Source: an uncultured Terriglobales bacterium
GTDB taxonomy: Bacteria; Acidobacteriota; Terriglobia; Terriglobales; Acidobacteriaceae
DNA length: 5,362 nt
Reading direction: 5' to 3'
NCBI GenBank assembly: GCA_955652845.1
Contig: CATPBY010000057.1
Span: forward strand, 1 to 5,362
Both the position numbers and the translations under genes were made by a program. The notes below the pieces were generated by a model. The model did no database searches, was not told the origin of the DNA, and saw only the letters and a list, made by a program, of their open reading frames with translations. Shown here in pieces: positions 1-5,362 of this stretch. Positions within the stretch are counted from its first letter, which is position 1; each line of letters starts with the position of its first letter.

Positions 1-60
1 CATGCATTCCTGATGCCAAACAGAGCATGAGCATTGGGGCAAATTTAGGAACGGCCCCCT

Positions 61-112
61 CACCTCTTAGCGTCAACGCACGCAAAGAAATGCATAGAAG
101 GTGAGATTTTTT
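61..112 (+). terminator. Possible weak intrinsic terminator upstream of the GAF gene
   Basis: CACCT at 61-65 can pair with AGGTG at 99-103. A further CT/AG pair forms if A98 is bulged. The stem is followed by six Ts at 107-112. The loop is long (about 28 nt), although a small GCG/CGC hairpin can form inside it. A second GC stem, GGGGC 36-40 with GCCCC 54-58, lies just before. It could end transcription of a gene left of the window. The long loop makes this a weak call. Confidence 0.25.
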
Positions 113-152
113 CAATGTCGAATGCTCTTGGCGCATTTGTCCTCGGCCACGG

Positions 153-189
153 TTGACTATGACAATTCTTAATTGAAATCTAATGTCAA
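153..189 (+). promoter_or_regulatory. Nested inverted repeat with possible promoter before the GAF gene
   Basis: TTGAC at 153-157 is mirrored by GTCAA at 185-189. Inside lies a tighter inverted repeat, CAATT 163-167 and AATTG 171-175, around CTT. TTGACT at 153-158 resembles a sigma-70 -35 box, but the hexamer 17 nt downstream (AAATCT, 176-181) is a poor -10 match. The symmetry would suit a dimeric regulator binding over the promoter; this is inference, and no regulator is encoded nearby. Confidence 0.25.
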
Positions 190-229
190 TGGAGGTACAG
201 TCGCAGCTGTCCCCGCACGCGGGCCGCTC

Positions 230-234
230 GGAGG
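230..234 (+). promoter_or_regulatory. Ribosome binding site of the GAF gene
   Basis: GGAGG lies six bases before the ATG at 241. This is ideal Shine-Dalgarno spacing and fixes the start codon of the GAF gene. Another GGAGGT at 191-196 has no start codon at a suitable distance. Confidence 0.7.
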
Positions 235-240
235 CCAGCG

Positions 241-978
241 ATGATTTCTGTCAAACCAGCCAATGAGAAGCAAAGACTTGAAACGCTTCGCGGCTATGAG
301 ATTCTCGATACCGAACCAGAAGCTGCTTTCGACGATCTCACCCTATTAGCCTCCTACGTTTGCCAAACGCCGGTAGCTCTGATCAGTCTCATAGACGCGG
401 ATCGGCAATGGTTCAAATCGAAAGTCGGTGTTTCCGTCACAGAAACGTCTCGTGACATAGCTTTTTGTGCATCAGCGATTCTTCAACCGGATGTTTTCAT
501 CGTAGCGGATGCCAGTCGGGACAAGAGGTTTGCGGAGAACCCTTTGGTCGTCTCTGAACCTAAGATCCGCTTCTATGCGGGTGCGACCTTGATGACAGAG
601 GGACAGGCGCTTGGAACATTGTGCGTGGTTGATCGCGTACCTCGGGAGTTGAGCCCGGAACAGCTGGAGGCGCTTCGCGCCCTGAGCCACCAGGTCCTTG
701 CCCAACTTGAGCTCCGGCGAAACCTCAAGCGATTGCAACAATCGCTGGCAGCTCGTGATCGAGCGGAAGCTGAAAAAGAGCGTGCCCTGCAAGAACTCAA
801 AGCAGCCCTGGCGAACATCCGGACTTTAGAAGGGCTGCTGCCAATTTGCCTTTCTTGCAAAAAGATACAGGATCAAAAAGGCAAATGGCAGCCCTTCGAA
901 TACTACGTTAGAGCGCACTCCGAAGCGACAGTAACCCACAAGATCTGCCCTGATTGTTCAAAAGCGATCTCGGCATGA
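241..978 (+). CDS. Stand-alone GAF domain sensor protein with CxxC...CxxC tail
   Basis: The 245-residue product is a probably cytoplasmic, soluble sensor; no signal peptide or membrane segment is visible. Residues about 10-158 form a GAF domain of the type often found at the front of histidine kinases and diguanylate cyclases. Its hallmarks are ILDTEPEAAFDDLT (21-34), VALISLIDADRQWFKS (45-60), FCASAILQPD (75-84), a FYAGA block (111-115) and LGTLCVVD (124-131). Residues about 158-198 are charged and heptad-like, probably a coiled-coil linker. The tail (199-241) starts LLPICLSCKKIQD and ends KICPDCSK, placing cysteines at 203, 206, 236 and 239. This tail recurs in GAF, PAS and receiver proteins of several phyla and looks able to bind a metal, though that is inference. 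No kinase, GGDEF, EAL or DNA-binding domain follows, so the output is unknown. The family's usual FCAH reads FCAS here. The start is fixed by GGAGG at 230-234. The ligand cannot be read from the sequence. Confidence 0.9.
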   Translation: MISVKPANEKQRLETLRGYEILDTEPEAAFDDLTLLASYVCQTPVALISLIDADRQWFKSKVGVSVTETSRDIAFCASAILQPDVFIVADASRDKRFAENPLVVSEPKIRFYAGATLMTEGQALGTLCVVDRVPRELSPEQLEALRALSHQVLAQLELRRNLKRLQQSLAARDRAEAEKERALQELKAALANIRTLEGLLPICLSCKKIQDQKGKWQPFEYYVRAHSEATVTHKICPDCSKAISA

Positions 979-1030
979 GAACGACCTGCTGCGTAGGAGC
1001 CATTATTGCGGCGCTAAGAACGAGCTTCGT

Positions 1031-1090
1031 GCCGGACAAACGAAAGAAGGCCGAACCCAAGGTGAGTCCGGCCTGAGAGATGCTTGTCCG
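1031..1090 (+). terminator. Overlapping hairpins downstream of the GAF gene
   Basis: Three alternative stems overlap here. GGCCG 1049-1053 pairs with CGGCC 1069-1073 and can extend after one mismatch. GCCGGAC 1031-1037 pairs with GTCCGGC 1066-1072. CGGACAA 1033-1039 pairs with TTGTCCG 1084-1090. They begin about 50 bases after the GAF stop codon. No T-tract follows, so a classic intrinsic terminator is not supported; a 3'-end protecting structure or Rho-dependent end is possible. Confidence 0.3.
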
Positions 1091-1268
1091 AGTAGCACAG
1101 TAGTTGACTCGGCCGTGAGGGTCTGAACGTCAATGCTGCCGACACTAACCCATGACCGCGTTCGCGTTTGTACAATGAGAGACAGTACCGAATAACGATT
1201 TTACTGAATGTTCAATTCTATACACTTCACAAAATAAGCCAATTTGAAGTTGGGACTTGATTGCAGCA

Positions 1269-1529
1269 CCGTCGGATCCTCTGATTCTGCCTGCGTAGAA
1301 GCAGAAAAAATTTGGGGCAGAAAGCAGGCTCTCGACGGGGAAACGGAAGTCAGGTGAAGGGCCAGGGAACTGACGTGGCGCCAGCCTGACACCGTTCGCC
1401 TTCGGCCGGACCTAAGACCGAGGAAACGGTGAAGACCCTTGTGCCGTCTACCCCGCCCCGACCAAAGAGGATAGACCTGCTTGCGGAGTGGCGCAACGCA
1501 TCAGCGTGATGGCCGCGGCCTCGGTGAGG
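1269..1529. ncRNA. Hairpin-dense intergenic segment, possible structured RNA or repeat element
   Basis: This sits in the 606-base gap (979-1584) that has no convincing gene. Inverted repeats follow each other. CCGTCG 1269-1274 pairs with CGACGG 1333-1338 and encloses TTCTGC 1285-1290/GCAGAA 1301-1306. GTCAG 1349-1353 can pair with CTGAC at 1370-1374 or 1386-1390. TGGCGCCA 1376-1383 is a palindrome. CACCGTT 1390-1396 pairs with AACGGTG 1425-1431 around an inner stem (1400-1405/1418-1423, one G-T). GTCTA 1446-1450 pairs with TAGAC 1472-1476. CATCA 1499-1503 pairs with TGATG 1507-1511. GGCCGCGGCC 1511-1520 is a palindrome, and CCTC 1519-1522 pairs with GAGG 1526-1529. I do not recognise a known RNA family, and the strand cannot be decided. 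Short stems also arise by chance in GC-rich DNA. The rest of the gap (about 1091-1268 and 1530-1584) shows nothing clear. Confidence 0.25.
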
Positions 1530-1584
1530 GTGCTGTAGGATAGGCGTGACCCTAGGATTTTGCGTGGATTTTGGACGAAAGTGA

Positions 1585-1917
1585 CTAAGACGATTTCTTG
1601 TCCCGCTTCGTCCTAAACTTCGCCCATCTCGCTCTCTGAGCTGCGGCAATTCGACGACGAGTTGAGGCTGACATAGTTCGCTTGCTGGCAATAGGAACAG
1701 AGTTCCGCTGTCCCTTAATTTTTGCCCAACGTGCCCGCTGAGCTGAAGCAATCCTCTTACGCGCCGCAACACTCAGCTTACGGCGCTTGCGACTCGGTTT
1801 CGCTCCACTGTACACACTAGCAAATGCGACGAGCGCCGCATTCATTCCGTGCAACTGCCGTTCCAATCGGTCACGTTCCTTCTTCAACTGCTTCACAATC
1901 GCAGTCAGCTGTGCCAT
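1585..1917 (-). CDS. Small basic protein with two RARWAK repeats, function unknown
   Basis: This 110-residue protein is rich in Lys, Arg and Ala. Residues 1-36 (for example IVKQLKKERDRLERQLHG) look like an amphipathic coiled-coil helix, followed by an SGAKPSRKRRK hinge at 37-47. Two near-identical repeats follow: 49-66 (SVAARKRIASAQRARWAK) and 83-100 (SASTRRRIAAAQRARWAK), 34 residues apart. The end is KFRTKRDKKSS. I recall similar small proteins annotated as hypothetical in acidobacterial genomes, usually an N-terminal coiled coil plus a RIAAAQRARWAK box. No function is established to my knowledge. The composition suggests nucleic-acid binding, possibly as a dimer through the coiled coil; this is inference. 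The ATG is preceded by TGAGGT with six bases between. No cysteine, signal peptide or membrane segment is present. A decayed copy lies about 350 bases upstream on the same strand. Confidence 0.75.
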   Translation of the reverse strand: MAQLTAIVKQLKKERDRLERQLHGMNAALVAFASVYSGAKPSRKRRKLSVAARKRIASAQRARWAKIKGQRNSVPIASKRTMSASTRRRIAAAQRARWAKFRTKRDKKSS

Positions 1918-1935
1918 GCATCTACCTCAGGTCAG
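1646..1935 (-). repeat. Direct repeat copy 1, intact RARWAK gene and its RBS
   Basis: This segment is the intact member of a direct repeat whose partner is 2274-2470. Aligned by eye, 1771-1917 matches 2312-2452 with about 16 mismatches and one 6-base gap in about 140 positions. The flank carrying the RBS (1918-1935 against 2453-2470) differs at 2 of 18 positions. Segment 1646-1680 matches 2274-2307 with a one-base gap. About 90 bases of copy 1 between these blocks (roughly 1681-1769) are absent from copy 2. Confidence 0.75.
1924..1929 (-). promoter_or_regulatory. Ribosome binding site of the RARWAK gene
   Basis: On the minus strand TGAGGT lies six bases before the ATG (1915-1917) and supports that start. 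The same block is largely kept in the decayed copy as TGAGGG. A TAAAAT hexamer at 1937-1942 (minus strand) could be a -10 box, but no -35 box at normal spacing is convincing. Confidence 0.55.
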
Positions 1936-2273
1936 AATTTTAACAAAGGGTGGTCTCTTCAAGCCGTGCTTCTATCCCGCTCGCTACTCACAACCCCCAG
2001 ACACGACAATACACCAGTCCCTGGCACAGCATCGCATTGGCAATCTTCAGGAACCGCAAATATTTGCTCTATTCACCAGATTCTGGGAGGTTTCAGCCGT
2101 CTGGTCTTGTAGATCATGATTTTGTGCAATCGATGCCTCAGGGATTGCCGTGCTCCAATGGCCACCCAGCGACGGACCAAAATTCTTCCAGGAATCGGGC
2201 ACCGCCCCGGTACCTTTTTCAACTTCGATTCCCGCTTTCCGGAATACGACTAACTGGGTGAAATTGTCCGAAA
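1936..2273. other. Spacer between the two gene copies, no convincing gene
   Basis: Several frames are open across this stretch, the longest about 105 codons on the minus strand (2047-2364). None shows a recognisable domain or a clear ribosome binding site, and the longest frame runs into the pseudogene out of its ancestral frame. The only structured element seen is the hairpin with T-run at 2198-2219. The spacer could hold remnants of a gene too decayed to identify. Confidence 0.4.
2198..2219 (+). terminator. Terminator-like hairpin with T-run, plus strand
   Basis: GGCACCG 2198-2204 pairs with CGGTACC 2208-2214 across a CCC loop with a single C-A mismatch, and five Ts follow at 2215-2219. 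The shape fits an intrinsic terminator reading left to right, but no plus-strand gene lies upstream within 1.2 kb. It could serve an unrecognised transcript or be chance. Confidence 0.3.
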
Positions 2274-2452
2274 GCAATTCGACGACGAGCTGAGGTGAGA
2301 TAGTTCGTTTCACTCGGCTTACGGGGCTTGCGACTCTGTTTCGGCCCGCTGTACACACTAGCAAATGCGACTAGCGCCGCATTCAATCCGTGTAACTGCC
2401 GTTCTAATCGGTTCCATTCCTTCTTCAACTGGTTCGCAGTCAGTTGTGCCGT
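2274..2452 (-). pseudogene. Decayed second copy of the RARWAK gene
   Basis: This segment is homologous to the intact gene at 1585-1917 but clearly broken. The ancestral start codon is ACG at 2450-2452 instead of ATG. Six bases are missing in frame near the start, turning AIVKQL into ANQL. The helix block is kept, reading RLERQLHGLNAALVAFASVY against RLERQLHGMNAALVAFASVY. An internal deletion of about 90 bases removes the first RARWAK repeat, and a one-base deletion nearby brings the frame back so that RRRIA is read in phase. Homology then stops at 2274, within the second repeat, so the second RARWAK is lost too. A TTG at 2428 could start a 69-residue frame ending at 2219, but its tail (after RRRIA) is unrelated to the family and no ribosome binding site precedes it. 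What would remain is at most the coiled-coil half. Confidence 0.7.
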
Positions 2453-2470
2453 GCATTTCCCTCAGGTCAG
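2274..2470 (-). repeat. Direct repeat copy 2, decayed
   Basis: Partner of 1646-1935 in the same orientation. It includes the gene-start flank, where CCTCAGGTCAG (2460-2470) is identical to 1925-1935. The match ends abruptly on both sides, and no insertion-sequence ends or target-site duplications are visible at the borders. A local gene duplication followed by deletion is the simplest reading. Confidence 0.65.
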
Positions 2471-2692
2471 GTGGCAGTCTCTTACTAGCCTCACCGCACG
2501 TGATCGTGAGCACCGACGATAAGGGATAGAGGTTGTTCCCGATGCCTGAGGAGGAAAAAAAAGCACTACTGCCGAAATCTACGCGGATATGGTAGCCGAC
2601 ATTGTTATCAATCGCATCTCAGTAATCTCGATATGTGGCACCCAAGCAGCGTGAGTCGCGTCTTAAAGCCAAGATCTCAAGACAACGGGGCT
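2471..2692. other. Non-coding stretch after the large ATP-grasp gene, with minus-strand T8 run
   Basis: No gene is supported here. Just past the stop codon of the large gene, GTCTT 2660-2664 can pair with AAGAC 2679-2683, and alternatively TCGCGTC 2656-2662 with GACGCGA 2697-2703. Neither is followed by a T-run in the minus direction. A run of eight As at 2555-2562 reads as eight Ts on the minus strand, preceded only by a three-base-pair GCA/TGC stem. Transcription of the large gene may end here, but no strong terminator is seen. Confidence 0.35.
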
Positions 2693-5362
2693 CTACGACG
2701 CGAGCAGTTGTTTGGATGAGACCGGTTTGAATATCATCCCACAGCTGGTTTTGCCATTCATGACGACGACCAGCGGCGCTTTAAAATGCAGATGACGGAC
2801 ACAGCCCTGTTCTTCCACGGCGGGCTGTGAAGTAAGCCACTCCCAGTTCACAAAACCCTCCCCAGCATCTGGATTGACGCTGAAATAGCCGATCTGAAAT
2901 GCGGTGAGGTTCTGAAAAAAATGACTTCCCTGCGACGGGGTCACGCGAAAATCGCGAAATCCGGCTTCGACGATCACGCGGGCCCCTGAAATCTGATCCC
3001 AGGCCACGGGGATGCCGAGCCACGGGTCATTCGATCCCCACCGGCCCACACCAATCAATAGATACGGCGTGCCGTTTTCGTTAAGCTTCGCGTTAAAATA
3101 AGTGACGCCTTGGGCGACTTCCTGACTGCGTGCGCGTTCGAAGCGGTGAAAGTCAATGACTACGACATCGCGCAAGTCCTGGATTCCACCGTTTCCCAAA
3201 ACCTTTGAGCTCTGGCACACGAGCTCGATCGGATCCACGTTTTCCATTCGAAGTTCCTCGCCTTCCCGCGAGAGCACTAGCGGGCGTATCTGGAGAAATC
3301 CGAAATGGGCAGCTTCATCAGGAGGGTGCGACAACCGGACCGCGAACTCGATTTCCACTGGTCGTCCCAGCGCATCTTCCCCGATTTTCATGAGCTGGTC
3401 GAGGATTAAGGCGAGGGGAAAGACATCATGCTTCAGAATGGGAGAAAAGGTGACGACGCGAATTCCGTGTCGGCTGAGTCCGTCATAAACGGCCTGATTG
3501 TCCTCGGAGTAGGTGGAGCCCAGCCGGTGCAAGGTTCCGTCAGCCTCCGCCATATCCAGCGTGAAGCGAACTTCCCTCAGATCCGCTAGCGGGTCTTGGT
3601 GACGTGCCCCGGAGCCAAGCTCGAGCGCCCAAAATTCCGATTGAGAGTTTGCCAGGATATCTTCGGTCGACGAGAACTGCACGATATTTCGGGGATACCG
3701 CGGACAAAAAGATAAGCACTTTCCTCCCCCAACAACTTCTCTGCCGAGGCCCAACGCAACCGCTGCGATTCCGTCGGCGGAAGTCATCGGCGGGATGGGG
3801 TAGAAGTTCCGTGACCGCACTACTCCGGAAAAATCCGGGTAAAACCGTGGCTCGTGAATAGTACCAACAACTTGCTGGATGATCACGGCCATCTTCTCCT
3901 CTTCCAGCCGATAGGGTGTCTCTCGCACATACGCTTTGGCATGTTGGCTGAAAGTCGAAGCGTAGACGCGTTTGATCGCCTCCATGAGCTGCTCGAGACG
4001 TGCGTCGAGGTTGGGGTGGTGGTTTCCGAGCATGAATGTCTCGTACACACCGGTGAAAGGGAGGTATTGCGAATCTTCTAGCAAGCTGGACGAACGCACT
4101 GCCAGGGGATAGCGCACTTCAGCCAGGAATGCCAAGAGATCTTCGCGGAGAGATGACGGGAGTGATGCAGCCAGGAAGCACCGTTCAATCTCAGCGTCGT
4201 CGTTGCTGCTAACAGCGAAGTCGAGCAAGTGGTTTTCGTTAAGAAATCGGTCGAACACATCGGTAGCCAGGACGACGGTCGGCGGCACGGCAATCTGAAC
4301 GTCACCGAAGCGGCGTCCCATCTGGTGCTGGTACAACAGGTGGCGTACGAAGGCCAGCCCCCGGGCCTTGCCACCCAGCGAGCCACCTCCAATCCTAAGA
4401 AAGAAAGAATCGCTCGGTTTGAATGTCGCGGAGCTGTAATCACCGATGAGAACTTGGCGCTGCTCGCGCCGATACTCGGCAATAGACGCAATCAGATCGC
4501 AGCGCAGATCCTCGAGTGTGCGAAAATCGGAGACCTTGCGCGGGCGGAGCTTCTGGGCCAGAGCGAACTCGGTTCGCGCGCGCAGCCAGCGTGAAAAATG
4601 ATTTCTCTCGCTGTGGTAGGCGATACTCTCGGCCGGGACTTCGTTCAGACGCAATTCCAGCTCGTTCAAATCGCCGGCCCGGGCCATCTCGGTCAGGTTG
4701 GGCAAACGGAAAATGAAGTCGCCGAAGCCAAACTGCTCAATCAGGAAACGGCGGAGGTCACCCAGTAGCGTGGGCGAGCGCTTACGAAGAAACGAGAATC
4801 CCGCAGCCTGGGCACGTTCCATGAACTCCGCCCGGCTGGACTGCAACACGATGGGAGCGTCCGGCACCAGCCGACGGACCAAGCGAGCCAGGTCGAATCC
4901 GGCTTCCGGCGTCAGCTCGCTTCCATGCGGGAATTCCACGTCCGACACTACCCCCAGGAGATATTCCCGATACTTTGTAGCCTGGTGTGCAGCATCTTCA
5001 TAGCTAGAGCAGAGCAGGATCTTGGGTCGGGCCCGCATCCGCACAAGCTTGTGCGCCACATTGATTCCTTCGCTGATCAGGCTGCGCGACTGCGCAATCA
5101 GCTCGGTATATATCACCGGCAGGAACGAGGAGTAATAGCGGATGTTGTCCTCGACGACAAGAATGACGGGCACGCCCATCACGCCTGTATCGTGGAGCAC
5201 ATTGCGTTTGTCCTCGATGTAGTTAACGATCGAGATCAGAATGCGGACATTGCCCTGCCAGAGAAAAATGCGGTCGATATCGGTGACCGGGTTGTGCGCG
5301 ACGAAATTCTTGATCTCGCGATAGTCGTATGCCAACACCACGACCGGCACATCCAGTCCCGC
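2693..5362 (-). CDS. Tandem receiver / PEP-synthase-type ATP-grasp (PPDK_N) fusion protein, 5' partial
   Basis: The frame is open to the right window edge, so the true start lies outside. Residues are numbered from the GTG at 5348-5350, which four more in-frame codons (A-G-L-D) precede. Residues 1-50 are the end of a receiver domain (PVVVLAYD strand, then DRIFLWQGN and IVNYIEDKRN). Residues 61-205 form a second receiver: VILVVEDN acidic pair E67/D68, phosphoacceptor candidate D137 in VVSDVEF, S171/S172 and K190. The 69-residue gap between acidic pair and D137 exceeds the usual 45 or so. Residues 317-690 match the PPDK_N ATP-grasp domain: GGKARGL 326-332, VRSSSLLEDS 418-427, TGVYET 433-438, EKMAVIIQQ 485-493, FSGVV 507-511, GLGREVVGG 534-542, EIEFAV 666-671 and LQIRP 686-690. 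The last 195 residues contain IGVGRWGSNDP and GSHFFQNL but no standard phosphohistidine or PEP-barrel domain. Such proteins are usually annotated PEP/pyruvate-binding or PEP synthase-like. Phosphorylation-controlled ATP-dependent phosphotransfer is inferred; the substrate is unknown. The protein is probably cytoplasmic. Confidence 0.85.
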   Translation of the reverse strand, partial: AGLDVPVVVLAYDYREIKNFVAHNPVTDIDRIFLWQGNVRILISIVNYIEDKRNVLHDTGVMGVPVILVVEDNIRYYSSFLPVIYTELIAQSRSLISEGINVAHKLVRMRARPKILLCSSYEDAAHQATKYREYLLGVVSDVEFPHGSELTPEAGFDLARLVRRLVPDAPIVLQSSRAEFMERAQAAGFSFLRKRSPTLLGDLRRFLIEQFGFGDFIFRLPNLTEMARAGDLNELELRLNEVPAESIAYHSERNHFSRWLRARTEFALAQKLRPRKVSDFRTLEDLRCDLIASIAEYRREQRQVLIGDYSSATFKPSDSFFLRIGGGSLGGKARGLAFVRHLLYQHQMGRRFGDVQIAVPPTVVLATDVFDRFLNENHLLDFAVSSNDDAEIERCFLAASLPSSLREDLLAFLAEVRYPLAVRSSSLLEDSQYLPFTGVYETFMLGNHHPNLDARLEQLMEAIKRVYASTFSQHAKAYVRETPYRLEEEKMAVIIQQVVGTIHEPRFYPDFSGVVRSRNFYPIPPMTSADGIAAVALGLGREVVGGGKCLSFCPRYPRNIVQFSSTEDILANSQSEFWALELGSGARHQDPLADLREVRFTLDMAEADGTLHRLGSTYSEDNQAVYDGLSRHGIRVVTFSPILKHDVFPLALILDQLMKIGEDALGRPVEIEFAVRLSHPPDEAAHFGFLQIRPLVLSREGEELRMENVDPIELVCQSSKVLGNGGIQDLRDVVVIDFHRFERARSQEVAQGVTYFNAKLNENGTPYLLIGVGRWGSNDPWLGIPVAWDQISGARVIVEAGFRDFRVTPSQGSHFFQNLTAFQIGYFSVNPDAGEGFVNWEWLTSQPAVEEQGCVRHLHFKAPLVVVMNGKTSCGMIFKPVSSKQLLAS

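Noticed and set aside
975..1076. A 33-codon frame starting at an ATG that overlaps the GAF stop codon (ATGA)
   Set aside because: The overlap would suit translational coupling, but there is no Shine-Dalgarno sequence, the peptide has no recognisable feature, and the frame runs through the downstream hairpins.
1201..1392. A 63-codon minus-strand frame with GTG start
   Set aside because: It has no ribosome binding site and no recognisable family, and it lies over the inverted repeats. It is more likely a chance opening in structured DNA.
1403..1440. Faint resemblance of CCTAAGACCGAGGAAACGG and GTGAAGACCC to 23S rRNA segments
   Set aside because: The matches are only a few bases each, are in the wrong relative context, and no further rRNA sequence surrounds them.
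1350..1772. A 140-codon minus-strand frame overlapping the RARWAK gene
   Set aside because: Its first part is the out-of-frame shadow of the intact RARWAK gene, and the remainder is low-complexity Arg/Gly/His-rich sequence without a family match.
2047..2364. A 105-codon minus-strand frame across the spacer and pseudogene
   Set aside because: It reads the RARWAK remnant out of its ancestral frame and then continues into sequence with no recognisable domain. No ribosome binding site supports it, though a gene remnant cannot be excluded.
1646..2470. Insertion sequence or composite element bounded by the two direct repeats
   Set aside because: The repeats are homologous gene copies, not IS ends. 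There is no transposase, no terminal inverted repeat and no target-site duplication.
4078..4491. Long alternative frames inside the large ATP-grasp gene
   Set aside because: They are shadow frames of the well-supported PPDK_N coding sequence and have skewed composition and no family motifs.

Overview
The window looks like chromosomal DNA from a soil or environmental bacterium of moderate GC content, most likely an acidobacterium. That placement rests on recalled family distribution only: small basic proteins with 'RxRIAxAQRARWAK' repeats, GAF proteins ending in a CxxC...CxxC tail, and receiver-PPDK_N fusion proteins are all familiar from Acidobacteria and some neighbouring phyla. No rRNA, tRNA, CRISPR array, transposase or phage gene is visible.

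Layout. Positions 1-240 are non-coding and hold weak terminator-like hairpins, a nested inverted repeat with a possible promoter, and a good ribosome binding site. Positions 241-978 (+) encode a 245-residue stand-alone GAF sensor protein with a coiled-coil linker and a four-cysteine tail. Positions 979-1584 carry no convincing gene but contain many inverted repeats, especially 1269-1529, which may be a structured RNA or a repeat element. Positions 1585-1917 (-) encode a 110-residue, very basic protein of unknown function with a coiled-coil start and two RARWAK repeats. Positions 2274-2452 (-) are a decayed second copy of that gene: the ATG has become ACG, both RARWAK motifs are gone, and small deletions are present. 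Positions 2471-2692 are non-coding. From 2693 to the right edge (-) runs a large gene, cut at its 5' end by the window. It encodes the end of one receiver domain, a second complete receiver domain, a full PEP-synthase-type ATP-grasp domain (PPDK_N) and a C-terminal region without a recognisable phosphohistidine or PEP-binding domain.

How the genes relate. The GAF gene and the large gene are not in one operon: they are on opposite strands, and the small basic gene and its dead copy lie between them. Both look like signal-transduction proteins lacking an obvious classical output (no histidine kinase, GGDEF or HTH domain). A functional link between them is only a guess. The points most worth a second look are the two-receiver/ATP-grasp fusion, the duplicated and decaying RARWAK gene, and the structured intergenic segment 1269-1529.
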